A program made the position numbers and the translations under genes. 64,000 bases of DNA from Alphaproteobacteria bacterium (lineage in GTDB: Bacteria > Pseudomonadota > Alphaproteobacteria > RF32 > CAG-239), in assembly GCA_017460085.1 (NCBI GenBank), contig JAFUBQ010000005.1, positions 62,001-126,000 of the forward strand. Reading direction: 5' to 3'. Position 1 is the stretch's first letter, and the number at the start of each line of letters is the position of its first letter. The notes under the pieces are model-generated. The model worked only from the letters and a program-made list of their open reading frames with translations. It did not search any database and was not told the DNA's origin. This document shows, piece by piece, positions 17,916-28,602 of this stretch.

Positions 17916-19052
17916 TTAGTCTTCATTAAAATTATCTGCGTTTATGTTACTGACGGCCATACATAAAATAATACCGAAACTGGCCATAATTGAAAACATT
18001 ACCGTACCTCCGTATGAAATAAGCGGCAGTGGCACGCCGACTACCGGTAAAAGTCCCATAACCATGGCGATATTAATGAAAATATATAAAAAGTAGTTGG
18101 TGTTAAGTCCGATAATTACTAATTTAGCAAAATAATTGCGTGTTCTAAAAGCAAAAAAATATCCCATTAACAAAACCAGCAGGTTAATAAATAGCAAAAA
18201 TAATCCGCCAATCATACCAAATTCTTCCGAAAACATGGTGAAAATAAAATCTGTATGCTTTTCCGGCAAAAAATTTAGATGAGTTTGCGTTCCATGCAAA
18301 AAACCTTTACCAAAAAGTCCGCCGGAACCAAAAGCAATTTTTGATTGAATAATGTGGTATCCAGCTCCCAAAGGATCACGTTCAGGATCTAAAAATGTTA
18401 AAACACGATTTTGTTGATATTCATGTAAAAAATTCCACCCTATTGGCAAAGCAACTACGGCTAAAATTCCCACCAATACAAATTTCCACCATTGCACACC
18501 AACGGTAAACAACATAATTGCTGCTGTTAATAAAAGCATAATAGCTGTACCCAAATCAGGCTCTAGAAAAATCAGCCCAACCGGCAACAGAGCCATAACA
18601 ACCGGAATAATAATACCGCGAATGGAGCGGATTCCCTGTATTGTCATAGAACTAAAATAACGTGCCATAAATAATACCATGCCAATTTTCATTAATTCTG
18701 AGGGCTGCAATTTGAAAAAACCCAAATTAATCCACCGTTGCGCTCCCATACCGATATGACCGGAAACTTCCACTAAAACCAACATAACAAGAGTTATAAA
18801 ATAAAAAGCATAAGCATATTTATAATATTTACGGGCATCAATCAGTGCTAATCCGAGCATAAGACCTAACGCCAAAACAAATCGGCTGATATGTCGGACT
18901 GCCCACGGCTCCCAACTTCCGTTTGCAGCTGAATACAGAGTCAAAGTTCCAATAATAGCCAGCAATATAATCAGCAAAATATACGAAATATTCAGCCGTA
19001 GGAATTTACTGTATAATGATTCAGATTGATTTTCTAAACTACTGTATCGCAT
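17916..19052 (-). CDS. rodA: Rod-shape peptidoglycan polymerase RodA
   Basis: SEDS-family inner-membrane glycosyltransferase that polymerises lipid II for side-wall growth with PBP2. 378 residues with about ten membrane helices; conserved stretches QPSELMKIGMVLFMARYF, FLEPDLGTAIMLL, QNRVLTFLDPERDPLGAGYH and GGLFGKGFLHGTQTHLNFLPEKHTDF (shown in parts) include the catalytic Asp of the loop. GAGGAAA precedes ATG. Last gene of the rod operon, seven bases after mrdA. Confidence 0.96.
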   Translation of the reverse strand: MRYSSLENQSESLYSKFLRLNISYILLIILLAIIGTLTLYSAANGSWEPWAVRHISRFVLALGLMLGLALIDARKYYKYAYAFYFITLVMLVLVEVSGHIGMGAQRWINLGFFKLQPSELMKIGMVLFMARYFSSMTIQGIRSIRGIIIPVVMALLPVGLIFLEPDLGTAIMLLLTAAIMLFTVGVQWWKFVLVGILAVVALPIGWNFLHEYQQNRVLTFLDPERDPLGAGYHIIQSKIAFGSGGLFGKGFLHGTQTHLNFLPEKHTDFIFTMFSEEFGMIGGLFLLFINLLVLLMGYFFAFRTRNYFAKLVIIGLNTNYFLYIFINIAMVMGLLPVVGVPLPLISYGGTVMFSIMASFGIILCMAVSNINADNFNED

Positions 19053-19059
19053 TTTTTCC

Positions 19060-20865
19060 TCAAATATCTAATTCTAATGCTTTTTGTAATATTTTAGAGG
19101 CAATAGGAGCTGCCACTCCTGAACCTGACGAACCATGCTCCACCACAACTGCTACAGCATATCGAGGTTCATCTATTGGTGTAAACCCTATAAACAATGC
19201 ATGATTACGCAATTTCCACGGAAGCTGTTCATCACGAATAATGCCGGCTTTGCGTTCTTTCATGGAAATACGGCGCACTTGGGTTGTTCCTGTTTTGCCT
19301 CCCATTTGCATACCGTTAATATTAAATTTTGCTCGTGCCGCCGTGCCGCCTACGGCATTAACAACTTCATACATTCCCTGTTTAACCAAATTAAGACTAC
19401 GTTGAGATATGTTCAAAAATTTATTTTTTACTGTCTTATTTGCCGCTTTTTTTATTAGGGTCGGTTCAACCGCATATCCGCCGTTAACCACGCGTGCCAA
19501 CATTGTGGCTAAATGCAATGGTGTAATCAATACATAACCCTGACCAATTCCCGCATTTGCCGAATCTCCCTTGGTCCATGCCGCATCTTTGGCATTTTTT
19601 TTCCATTGCTGGGAAGGAATTAAACCGCTTTTCTGATTGTCTAGGCCAATATCAAATTGTTGCCCTAAACCCAATCTTAAGGCCATATCATGAATTTTAT
19701 CAATACCAACTCGTAATGCTGTTTCATAAAAGAAAATATCACAAGAATTTTTCAGAGCTTCAACCACATTTTGCGGTCCGTGTCCAAAATGTCGCCAGCA
19801 ATGAAAACGTGTGCCGCCAATATCCATTCCACCGCTGCAATAATAACGGGTTTTTGCATCAATAACTCCGGCTTCAAGTGCGGCTAATGCAACCACAATC
19901 TTAAAGGTTGAACCTGGAGAATATTGTCCGGATACAGCCTTATTAATCAGTGGAGTGCGTTCGTTGTTTAGTAAGTCGTTCCAATTTCTGTAGCTAATAC
20001 CGTTTGTAAATAGATTTGGGTCAAAGGACGGAGTTGAAACCAAGGCTAAAATTTCTCCGCTATGAACATCTATAACCACAGCTGCTCCGCTGTTATCTCC
20101 AAATGCTTGATAGGCAGCTTTTTGCAAGCGTGTATCTATAGTAATTTGTATACTGTCGCCAATGCTACCGGAATTACGTTCAATTTCTTTCATTACCCTT
20201 CCATAGGCATTAACTTCCAGTTTAACAGTTCCGCCTTGACCTTGCAATTTATAATCAAGCGATTTTTCTAGACCAGATTTCCCGATTTTAAACCCCGGAA
20301 CCATATAAATAGGGCTGTCTTTCTTGTCTTTTTCTGCCACCGGACCAACATAACCTAAAACATGAGCATAAAGCTCAGCAAAAGGATATTTTCGACTCAA
20401 TCCTTCATTGATTTCTATTCCTGGCAAATCAGGCGCATGCAGCATAATTTTTGATACTTCATTCCAATTAAGGTTACTTTTCAACTTAATGGGAATAAAG
20501 CGCCGATGCTTTTTTATATCGGCTGAAATTCTTTGTTCTTCTTGAGGGCTAAGCTCAATTAAACGCTTAAAATCATCTAAAGTTTTTTGAGCGTCAGGTG
20601 TTTGCTCCATAATCAACAGAGCCTGAAAATCTTGCTCATTCTTGGCAATAATTTCTCCGTTGCGGTCATATATTGTACCGCGAGGTGGCACTAAGAAACG
20701 GGTTGAAATTCTATTTTCATCAGACATTGTGCGATATTTATCCGCTTCAAAGATTTGCAAATAGTATAAACGTGCTACAATCAGCATAAAGGCCAATATA
20801 TTTAGTAAAATAATCAGCAAAATACGCGGACCGAGAATTTTTATTTTTTCATCTCTATAGCTCAT
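19060..20865 (-). CDS. mrdA: Penicillin-binding protein 2
   Basis: Class B transpeptidase that cross-links side-wall peptidoglycan with RodA. N-terminal membrane anchor (residues about 15-40), pedestal domain, then transpeptidase motifs SPGSTFK (nucleophile Ser), SCD and KTGTTQ. About 601 residues. The ATG at 20865 follows GGAG and overlaps the mreD stop by 11 bases; a longer in-frame start would run further back into mreD and lacks a ribosome-binding site. Confidence 0.96.
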   Translation of the reverse strand: MSYRDEKIKILGPRILLIILLNILAFMLIVARLYYLQIFEADKYRTMSDENRISTRFLVPPRGTIYDRNGEIIAKNEQDFQALLIMEQTPDAQKTLDDFKRLIELSPQEEQRISADIKKHRRFIPIKLKSNLNWNEVSKIMLHAPDLPGIEINEGLSRKYPFAELYAHVLGYVGPVAEKDKKDSPIYMVPGFKIGKSGLEKSLDYKLQGQGGTVKLEVNAYGRVMKEIERNSGSIGDSIQITIDTRLQKAAYQAFGDNSGAAVVIDVHSGEILALVSTPSFDPNLFTNGISYRNWNDLLNNERTPLINKAVSGQYSPGSTFKIVVALAALEAGVIDAKTRYYCSGGMDIGGTRFHCWRHFGHGPQNVVEALKNSCDIFFYETALRVGIDKIHDMALRLGLGQQFDIGLDNQKSGLIPSQQWKKNAKDAAWTKGDSANAGIGQGYVLITPLHLATMLARVVNGGYAVEPTLIKKAANKTVKNKFLNISQRSLNLVKQGMYEVVNAVGGTAARAKFNINGMQMGGKTGTTQVRRISMKERKAGIIRDEQLPWKLRNHALFIGFTPIDEPRYAVAVVVEHGSSGSGVAAPIASKILQKALELDI

Positions 20866-21385
20866 CAATATTCTCCGGCGGTAAAAATTTTTGTGCAATC
20901 CACACATTCAGCGTTGCAATCAGCGGATAAAACATTACGGTGGAAAAATATCCGAGCATAATTTCCGTTAGCGATAAAAAATGCCAAAAATAAAGCATCA
21001 GAAGCAACCATTTTAATAGCATAATTGCCATACAGATAAATCCGAAAATCAGCCAGCGCACACTAAAGGACGATGTTCGCAAATATTGTGACGGCATAGT
21101 TGTTATTGCCACAAGCAGCAATAGTAATAAAGCGTTAAGTCCCAACGGAGTTGAGCCATAAACATCAAGCATAAGACCAATTATGAAAGCGGAAAAATAT
21201 CCAAAAATCAGCTGACGATTAAGCCGCCAATAATAAACACATATAATGCCGACAGATGGTCTGAAATAATTAAACTGAACCGAATTAAGCGGCATAAAAA
21301 ACAAAAATATCAATAGAAGTGATATTAAAAGCGGAATACGTTCACACGCAAAAGCCAATAATTGTTCGTGTTTTTTATTTGGCAT
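20855..21385 (-). CDS. mreD: Rod shape-determining protein MreD
   Basis: Inner-membrane component of the elongasome with five to six hydrophobic helices, about 176 residues. Recognised by position between mreC and mrdA and by the typical FRPSVGIICVYYW and LDVYGSTPLGLNALLLLLL segments. Start at 21385 overlaps the end of mreC by 11 bases, indicating coupled translation. Confidence 0.92.
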   Translation of the reverse strand: MPNKKHEQLLAFACERIPLLISLLLIFLFFMPLNSVQFNYFRPSVGIICVYYWRLNRQLIFGYFSAFIIGLMLDVYGSTPLGLNALLLLLLVAITTMPSQYLRTSSFSVRWLIFGFICMAIMLLKWLLLMLYFWHFLSLTEIMLGYFSTVMFYPLIATLNVWIAQKFLPPENIDEL

Positions 21386-22253
21386 CGTTACTCTCGGTAA
21401 AATCTTCGGAAAATTCATTTTCTCCGGCTAATCCGTAATCAACAATGCGCACATATTCCAAGCGGCTTATATCTGCCATCGGTTCAACTTTCATCGAACC
21501 GTCTTCATTAACGGCACTAATAAAACCAATTGGCAAACCAGACGGAAACAAACCACCAACTCCGGAGGTAACAACCACATCACCAACTTGAATGTCGGCG
21601 TTAGAGCGTGTAAAAATCATTTCCGGAATTGCCGTGTTATTACCGCTCAAAATACCACGGGCGCGAGTTCTTTCAATTAATACCGGAATTCGGGAATTTA
21701 TATCGGTAATCAAAATAATTTTAGCAAAATGCTCTCCCACCGTATCAACACGCCCGATAACACTTTCGTTGCTCAAAACAACTTGACCTTTGCGCACTGC
21801 TTCATCACCTATATAAACTAACAACAAATGAGCAAAATTATCACCGGATTCGGCAATAATTCGCGCACTCATATAGGACACTTCTTGCGGTGGAACATAA
21901 TTTAATAAGCGAGCCAAAAGCTGATTTTCCACTTCTAAAGTGCGCACTTTATTTTGTAAAATCATCATTTGTTTGTTTTCGCTACGTAACTGTTTATTTT
22001 CAGCATATATATGGCTGATGTCATAAAAATATGTATATGCCTGATGCATCGTGCGCGCCGGAAATTCCAACACCTGCATAACCGGTCCGGTAACATCAAT
22101 AATTACCTTATCAACGGCACTGACTATCAGGCTATCTACTCTGCTTAATAAAATGGTTAAAAATGCTGTTAAAAACAGCAAAACCACAAATAAGCGGCGA
22201 AAAAAAACTTTAAGTTCACCGAATCGAATGAGCCAAACCTTACGTTGTTTCAT
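21375..22253 (-). CDS. mreC: Rod shape-determining protein MreC
   Basis: Bitopic inner-membrane protein whose periplasmic part organises PBP2-RodA. One transmembrane helix at about residues 17-38, a coiled coil at about 75-105 (ENKQLRSENKQMMILQNK), then the beta-barrel domain containing GVVTSGVGGLFPSGLPIG in the usual place (VVVTSGVGGLFPSGLPIGFI). 292 residues. AAGGTGG before ATG; starts 19 bases after mreB. Confidence 0.95.
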   Translation of the reverse strand: MKQRKVWLIRFGELKVFFRRLFVVLLFLTAFLTILLSRVDSLIVSAVDKVIIDVTGPVMQVLEFPARTMHQAYTYFYDISHIYAENKQLRSENKQMMILQNKVRTLEVENQLLARLLNYVPPQEVSYMSARIIAESGDNFAHLLLVYIGDEAVRKGQVVLSNESVIGRVDTVGEHFAKIILITDINSRIPVLIERTRARGILSGNNTAIPEMIFTRSNADIQVGDVVVTSGVGGLFPSGLPIGFISAVNEDGSMKVEPMADISRLEYVRIVDYGLAGENEFSEDFTESNDAK

Positions 22254-22271
22254 GCCACCACCTTTTAAGGA

Positions 22272-23315
<1,044 letters not shown>

Positions 23316-23407
23316 TTACCTTTTTCTCCAAATATTAAAAATTTATTTACTTTTATAACAGTTTATCTGAATCTGCAAGCACTATTTTATATTTAAAAAA
23401 TACATTG

Positions 23408-24118
23408 TTATGCAAATTCGTAAAGTGTTTTTCCATTTTGCTTCAACCAGTTGTATCCGCTTTGCCAATCGGCATTTAGTTCGGCAACGCAATTCCAAAA
23501 GGCCGCAGAGTGATTTTGATGCTTCAGGTGTGCAACTTCATGTGCCATTAAATAGTTAATAACTTCCCGCGGTGCCAGAGCAATGCGCCAACTATAATTG
23601 ATGTGGTGTAAAGTTGAACAGCTTCCCCAGCGTGATTTTGTATCTTTAATGCTTACACCATTGAGTTTTTGCCCGATTCGCTCAGCTAATATGCCCGATT
23701 GTGTATAAAATTTTTGGGCAGCTGTTTTTTTTATATAATCTTTAACTCGGCGATGTAAAAATTCAGCACTGCCGGAGACATATAGCACATTATTTTCTAA
23801 CCAAGTTCCGCGTTTTTGCTGTGGACTGTGCTTTATGGTAACTTCTTCGCCGAACAATAAAAGACGCATACCGTCACTGAATTGTTTTTGAGGAGGTATC
23901 TTGCTTAAATTTTCAATCAGCCAGTCCATATTTTCATTAACAAAACTAATGGCACGTTTGCGGCTGCAAAAACGCGGCACGCTCAAAACAGGTATGTGTT
24001 CTTTAGCATCTATGCGCAAACTGATTTTGCGGCCGCTGCGTGATGGTATAACTTTAATATTCATACCAACGGCTTCGCTAATATCATAAATCTGCCCAGT
24101 CAACAATGTAATTTTCAT
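23408..24118 (-). CDS. YgjP-like zinc metallopeptidase (DUF45)
   Basis: About 236 residues with the zinc motif MAHEVAHLKHQNHSAAFW (HExxH), preceded by the family hallmark KSRWGSCS. The cellular role of YgjP proteins is not well settled. Start at 24118 has AAAGG nine bases upstream and overlaps the upstream gene by about 35 bases; a later in-frame ATG is possible. Third gene of a run dnaB - YcgN-like - YcgN-like - YgjP-like. Confidence 0.85.
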   Translation of the reverse strand: MKITLLTGQIYDISEAVGMNIKVIPSRSGRKISLRIDAKEHIPVLSVPRFCSRKRAISFVNENMDWLIENLSKIPPQKQFSDGMRLLLFGEEVTIKHSPQQKRGTWLENNVLYVSGSAEFLHRRVKDYIKKTAAQKFYTQSGILAERIGQKLNGVSIKDTKSRWGSCSTLHHINYSWRIALAPREVINYLMAHEVAHLKHQNHSAAFWNCVAELNADWQSGYNWLKQNGKTLYEFA

Positions 24119-24596
24119 AATCATCAACCTTTGTTTCATTAACGAGTGTGCGGCCCGAAAGCGCCATACCGGCTTTATGCACGCTGGAAGCATTGCCGGT
24201 TATTAACGGATGCCATGCCGGTAAATCGTAACCGTTGTCAAGCAACCAATAAGCGCAGGTTTTCGGCAGCCAACGTGGTTTTTCGCGCACGGCTGCTAAA
24301 TTTATATCCCGACAATCAGGAACAACCTTAAAGCGGTGTTCATATATTTTACATAAACAGCTTTTGCAATCTAAAAAACGACAATGTGTATTGGTAAATT
24401 TTATTTTTCCTTTTATTTCTAATTTGTTCAAGCAACATTTACCGCAGCCGTCACACAAAGCCTCCCATTCTTCTTTGCTCATTTTCTCAAGTGTTTTGTG
24501 CTTCCAAAATTCAGGCTCCAGCCGCAAAGCTTCATCTATGCGTGTTTGCGGATTATATTCGTCCTGCAATTGTGTGCTTTTTTCAGAAATGCTCAT
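24084..24596 (-). CDS. YcgN-like (UPF0260) cysteine-rich protein, copy 2
   Basis: 170 residues. Contains the YkgJ/YcgN Cys cluster LCDGCGKCCLNKL, further Cys in CRFLDCKSCLCKIY and VVPDC, and the UPF0260 tail WLPKTCAYWLLDNGYDLPAWHPL. The clustered Cys suggest metal or Fe-S binding; function is unproven. It has a 35-residue N-terminal extension relative to copy 1. Its ATG overlaps the copy 1 stop (ATGA), so translation is coupled. Confidence 0.85.
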   Translation of the reverse strand: MSISEKSTQLQDEYNPQTRIDEALRLEPEFWKHKTLEKMSKEEWEALCDGCGKCCLNKLEIKGKIKFTNTHCRFLDCKSCLCKIYEHRFKVVPDCRDINLAAVREKPRWLPKTCAYWLLDNGYDLPAWHPLITGNASSVHKAGMALSGRTLVNETKVDDYENYIVDWADL

Positions 24597-24976
24597 AAAT
24601 CTTCCCAGTCCACAATATAATCTTCAATTTGAGTTTCATCAATTTCCGTTTCGCTGATAACCCGTCCTTTTAGTGGTGGCGTAGGCTTTTCTGTATATTG
24701 CGGGTCAAAAAGTTGACGATATGCGCACGATTTAGGCATAAACGGCAATTTATCAACATTATCTTTATTGAGCTTTAAGCACTGCGACACAATTTTACAC
24801 CGATTTTCATAAACCGTGCAAAGAGATTTTTCCACATCAAAATAGCGGCATAAAACGTTAGTATGATATATTTCATCAGTGTCTTCATCTTGCAGCGAGT
24901 GTAAGCAGCATTTTCCGCAACGTTTACAAATGGACTCCCATTGTTCTTCGCTCATATTATCCCATGGTTTTGCCAT
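24593..24976 (-). CDS. YcgN-like (UPF0260) cysteine-rich protein, copy 1
   Basis: 127 residues. Cys cluster CKRCGKCCLHSL at residues 17-28, then C43, C53, C60 and C66 and a CAYRQLF segment. It resembles copy 2 but lacks the DLPxWHPL stretch, which is replaced by a shorter proline-rich linker. It begins three bases after dnaB. The two copies are diverged paralogues, probably from an old tandem duplication. Confidence 0.83.
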   Translation of the reverse strand: MAKPWDNMSEEQWESICKRCGKCCLHSLQDEDTDEIYHTNVLCRYFDVEKSLCTVYENRCKIVSQCLKLNKDNVDKLPFMPKSCAYRQLFDPQYTEKPTPPLKGRVISETEIDETQIEDYIVDWEDL

Positions 24977-24979
24977 ATT

Positions 24980-26512
24980 TTATCCCCGTTGTTCCGGCAA
25001 ATGGTCTGCTTCAGCTAAATCACCAAACTGCGTATAATCGCCATTCCAATAAAGTTTTACGGTGCCGGTTGGTCCGTGGCGGTGTTTGCCGACAATGACT
25101 TCGGCTAAATTAGCGGTTTGACGGTCGCGAGTTACCCAATCTTCATGCTTCTTGGCAAATTTTTCCGGTGATTCGCCGTCTTGCGGTTTTGGTTCGGCAT
25201 TATGAATATAGTAGTTTTCGCGGAATACAAACATGACAATATCGGCGTCTTGCTCAATGGAACCGGATTCACGCAAGTCGGACATTACCGGTCGTTTATC
25301 ATCACGAGATTCTACGCCGCGATTAAGTTGCGAAAGGGCAATAACCGGAACTTTCAGCTCTTTTGCCATAATTTTTAGGCCGCGTGAAATTTCTGAAAGT
25401 TCTTGCACACGGTTTCCTTCACTTTTGCGGTCACCGGTGCCGCTGATGAGTTGAATATAGTCAATGACAATTAAACCCAAGCCTTTGCTGCGCTTTAAGC
25501 GTCGCGCACGGTTGCGGATGGCGTTAATGCTGATTCCCGGTGTATCATCAATGTAGAGAGGTATGCTTTCCAGTTCAGAAACTGCGGCCGCTAAGCGTGT
25601 AAATTCCGCCTCGGTTAATTTGCCGGTGCGCATTTTGTGGCTTTGGGTTTGCGTGTTTGTGGCAAGAATACGCGCCGCCAGTTCATCACAAGACATTTCC
25701 AGTGAAAAAAATGCAACCCCCATATTTTCCGGCTTAAACTCCGGTGCAAAATCGGGATTTTTTTGTTTTTTACGGGCATATTCTTCCTTAGTGCGTGCAA
25801 AAAACTCGGCAACATTATATGCAATGTTGGTGGCAAGTGCCGTTTTTCCCATAGCCGGACGGCCGGCAATAATAATCAATTCCGAATCATTTAATCCGCC
25901 GATTTGATAATCGAGTTTAGTTAAGCCCGATGGTAAACCGGAAATTTTGCCTTCTTTTTGATAAGCCTTTTCAATTGACTGCAATGAAGAATGCAAGGCA
26001 TTGCTGAAATCTATAAATCCGCCTTGCGGTGAACCGCTGTCGGCTAAATTATAGAGAATGCGTTCGGCATTGCTGATTTGGTCAACGGCAGTTGCTTCAA
26101 CCGATTCGGTCATGGCTGAATTAACAATTTCAAAACCGGTATTTACTAATTCGCGCCGCAAAAATTTATCGTATATAAATTGTGCGTAATATTCCACATT
26201 GGTCAGCGGAGAAGCACTTTCGGCTAATTTAACCAAATATGGAAAACCGCCGACTTCGTTCAAAATTCCCTGTTGTTCAAAATAGTTTTTAAGCGTAACA
26301 ACATCAGCCACTTGGTCACGCATAATCAGCTTTGACATTACCTCATAAATTTTTTGATGTGTTGCATCGGCAAAATATTGCGGTTTTAAAATTTCCGCCA
26401 CTTTTTCGTGCAGTTTATTATTAGCCAACAATGCACCAAGCACTGCCTGCTCCGCTTCAATATTTTTAGGTAGTTTATTAATATCAGGTTTTTCCATAGT
26501 TCGTTCAATCAT
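24980..26512 (-). CDS. dnaB: Replicative DNA helicase DnaB
   Basis: Hexameric 5'-3' helicase of the replication fork. N-terminal domain starts LPKNIEAEQAVLGALLANN; RecA-like domain has Walker A AGRPAMGKTALATNIAY, Walker B LIVIDYIQLISG and the arginine-finger region. About 510 residues. A small insertion rich in charged residues (KEEYARKKQKNPDFAPEF) lies after Walker A. No clear ribosome-binding site; ATG at 26512 or 26497 is possible. Divergent from galE. Confidence 0.96.
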   Translation of the reverse strand: MIERTMEKPDINKLPKNIEAEQAVLGALLANNKLHEKVAEILKPQYFADATHQKIYEVMSKLIMRDQVADVVTLKNYFEQQGILNEVGGFPYLVKLAESASPLTNVEYYAQFIYDKFLRRELVNTGFEIVNSAMTESVEATAVDQISNAERILYNLADSGSPQGGFIDFSNALHSSLQSIEKAYQKEGKISGLPSGLTKLDYQIGGLNDSELIIIAGRPAMGKTALATNIAYNVAEFFARTKEEYARKKQKNPDFAPEFKPENMGVAFFSLEMSCDELAARILATNTQTQSHKMRTGKLTEAEFTRLAAAVSELESIPLYIDDTPGISINAIRNRARRLKRSKGLGLIVIDYIQLISGTGDRKSEGNRVQELSEISRGLKIMAKELKVPVIALSQLNRGVESRDDKRPVMSDLRESGSIEQDADIVMFVFRENYYIHNAEPKPQDGESPEKFAKKHEDWVTRDRQTANLAEVIVGKHRHGPTGTVKLYWNGDYTQFGDLAEADHLPEQRG

Positions 26513-26639
26513 AAAAAAATTGTTGCTAAAATTGCTTTTAACATATAAAAAAAACAAAAATTGTTTAGTGAAATATTTTTTTGCTTGTGGATAATGGGTA
26601 TAAGGTTTATATTCAATTGAAAATTAAGGAGAATAACCA

Positions 26640-27614
26640 ATGTTACGGCAAAAAATTTTAGTTATCGGCGGCGCTGGATATATTGGCAGCCATGTGGTGA
26701 AAGCATTGCTGGAAAACAACTTTGCGGTTACGGTGTATGATAATTTATCAACGGGGCAAGAACAAAATTTGTTCAAAGATGCCGAGTTTATTAAAGGTGA
26801 TATTTTAGATGTGCCGGCCTTGCAAAAGGTAATGTCAAAAGATTTTGATGCGGTGGTGCATTTGGCGGCCAAAAAAGCGGTTGGAGAATCAATGGAAAAT
26901 CCGCAATTATATGCCTTAAACAATTTAAACGGGGCGGTTAATATTTGTAACGCTATGGTTGATAACGGAGTGAAAAATTTGGTTTTTTCTTCAACAGCTG
27001 CCGTTTTCGGAACACCGAAATATGTTCCGGTTGATGAAAATCATCCGCTTGAACCGATGAGTTTTTACGGTTTTACTAAGCTTAAAATGGAAGAATTGAT
27101 GCATTGGTACAGTCAATTGAAAGATTTTCATTATATTGCTTTACGCTATTTTAATGCAGTAGGATATGCGGCTGACGGTTCAATTACGGGGCGCGAGAAA
27201 AATCCGCAGAATTTGTTGCCGATTATTATGGAAGTGGCAACCGGCAAGAGAGATAAATTGCTAGTGTTCGGTAATGATTATGACACTCCGGACGGAACTT
27301 GTGTGCGTGACTATGTGCATGTTGAGGATTTAGCTTCGGCGCATGTGGCGGCAATTTGTAAATTGATGACAGGCACACCTTCACAGGCCATAAATCTCGG
27401 CACCAATAAAGGAACATCGGTGTTGGAAATGATTGCCGCCGCCGAGCGTGTGAGCGGACGCAAAATTAATTATGAATTTGCCCCGCGACGTGCCGGAGAC
27501 CCTGCCGTTATTGTGGCAACCAATGCCAAAGCCAAACAGGTTTTAGAGTGGCAGCCTCAATATACTGATATTGATAAAATTATTCAAACAACATGGAATT
27601 TGGAAGCAAAATAA
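26640..27614 (+). CDS. galE: UDP-glucose 4-epimerase GalE
   Basis: NAD-dependent SDR-family epimerase interconverting UDP-Glc and UDP-Gal, for sugar use or surface polysaccharide. GGAGYIGSHVV at the N-terminus, catalytic Ser/Thr region FSSTAAVFG and YGFTKLKME (YxxxK). 324 residues. AAGGAG before the ATG. The terC-like gene starts one base after the stop. Confidence 0.95.
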   Translation: MLRQKILVIGGAGYIGSHVVKALLENNFAVTVYDNLSTGQEQNLFKDAEFIKGDILDVPALQKVMSKDFDAVVHLAAKKAVGESMENPQLYALNNLNGAVNICNAMVDNGVKNLVFSSTAAVFGTPKYVPVDENHPLEPMSFYGFTKLKMEELMHWYSQLKDFHYIALRYFNAVGYAADGSITGREKNPQNLLPIIMEVATGKRDKLLVFGNDYDTPDGTCVRDYVHVEDLASAHVAAICKLMTGTPSQAINLGTNKGTSVLEMIAAAERVSGRKINYEFAPRRAGDPAVIVATNAKAKQVLEWQPQYTDIDKIIQTTWNLEAK

Positions 27615-27615
27615 A

Positions 27616-28602
27616 ATGGATATGATCGCAAATATTTTTTCTTCTGTTTCGGCCACTGCCGGACATTTATCGCCGTTTTGGCTGTGGACTTGGTTTGGGG
27701 TGGCGGTTGTGGTGCTGCTTGCTGCTGATTTGTTTTGGTTTAATCGCAAAAATGAAGAGCCGCACTTTTGGCATACGTTTTGGATTTGTATGGCCTATAT
27801 TGCCGTAGCTCTTTTGTTTGGCGCTTTTGTATGGGTGGAAGACGGTGCCGAAAAAGGCATGGACTATTTTACCGGCTATTTGCTGGAAAAAAGTTTGTCG
27901 ATGGATAATATTTTTGTGATGTCAATGGTTTTTGCCGCGCTTGGTGTGCCGAGCAAATATCAGCATCGCGTGCTGTTTTGGGGCATTTTGGGTGCTTTGG
28001 TGATGCGCGGCCTTCTGATTGGTATCGGTGATGCATTGGTCGTGCGTTTCCATTGGATTTTGTATTTATTTTCGGCATTTCTTATTTATACCGGCTGCAA
28101 AATGCTGCTGATGAAAAAAGAAGAACAAGCGGATATTCGCGATTCTAAAATTTTTCAATGGGTATCGAAAATGTTTCATGTCACCCATGAAATCCGCGGT
28201 GAACATTTTTTTGTAAAAGAAAACGGTCGCCACTATATTACGCCGCTGTTTTTTGCGCTGGTTACCATTGAGCTGATGGACGTGGTGTTTGCGCTTGACA
28301 GTATTCCGGCCATTTTTTTAGTAACCACCGATGTCTATGTGGTCTATACTAGTAATATTTTTGCCATTTTAGGTTTGCGTGCGCTATACTTTTTGTTGGC
28401 AGCGATTATTGATAAATTCAGCTATTTAAAACCAGCCATTTCGCTTATTTTAATTTTTATCGGCTTTAAAATCTTTTTACCGAAAATCGGAATTGAGGTA
28501 GCTGAGTGGCAATCTTTGGCGGTAACGCTCGGTCTGCTGAGTGGCGGCATTCTGCTTTCAATGCTTAAAAAACCGGTGGCGCCGAACAATGCCGCAAAAT
28601 AA
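27616..28602 (+). CDS. TerC/Alx family membrane protein
   Basis: Inner-membrane protein, about 328 residues, eight to nine helices. Family signatures: YFTGYLLEKSLSMDNIFVMSM with acidic residues in the membrane, and ELMDVVFALDSIPAIFLVT. Alx/TerC proteins have been linked to Mn2+ export and metal homeostasis; in this genome the role is inferred. Start ATG lies just after the galE stop with GGAAG upstream; the end overlaps the next gene by 14 bases. Confidence 0.93.
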   Translation: MDMIANIFSSVSATAGHLSPFWLWTWFGVAVVVLLAADLFWFNRKNEEPHFWHTFWICMAYIAVALLFGAFVWVEDGAEKGMDYFTGYLLEKSLSMDNIFVMSMVFAALGVPSKYQHRVLFWGILGALVMRGLLIGIGDALVVRFHWILYLFSAFLIYTGCKMLLMKKEEQADIRDSKIFQWVSKMFHVTHEIRGEHFFVKENGRHYITPLFFALVTIELMDVVFALDSIPAIFLVTTDVYVVYTSNIFAILGLRALYFLLAAIIDKFSYLKPAISLILIFIGFKIFLPKIGIEVAEWQSLAVTLGLLSGGILLSMLKKPVAPNNAAK

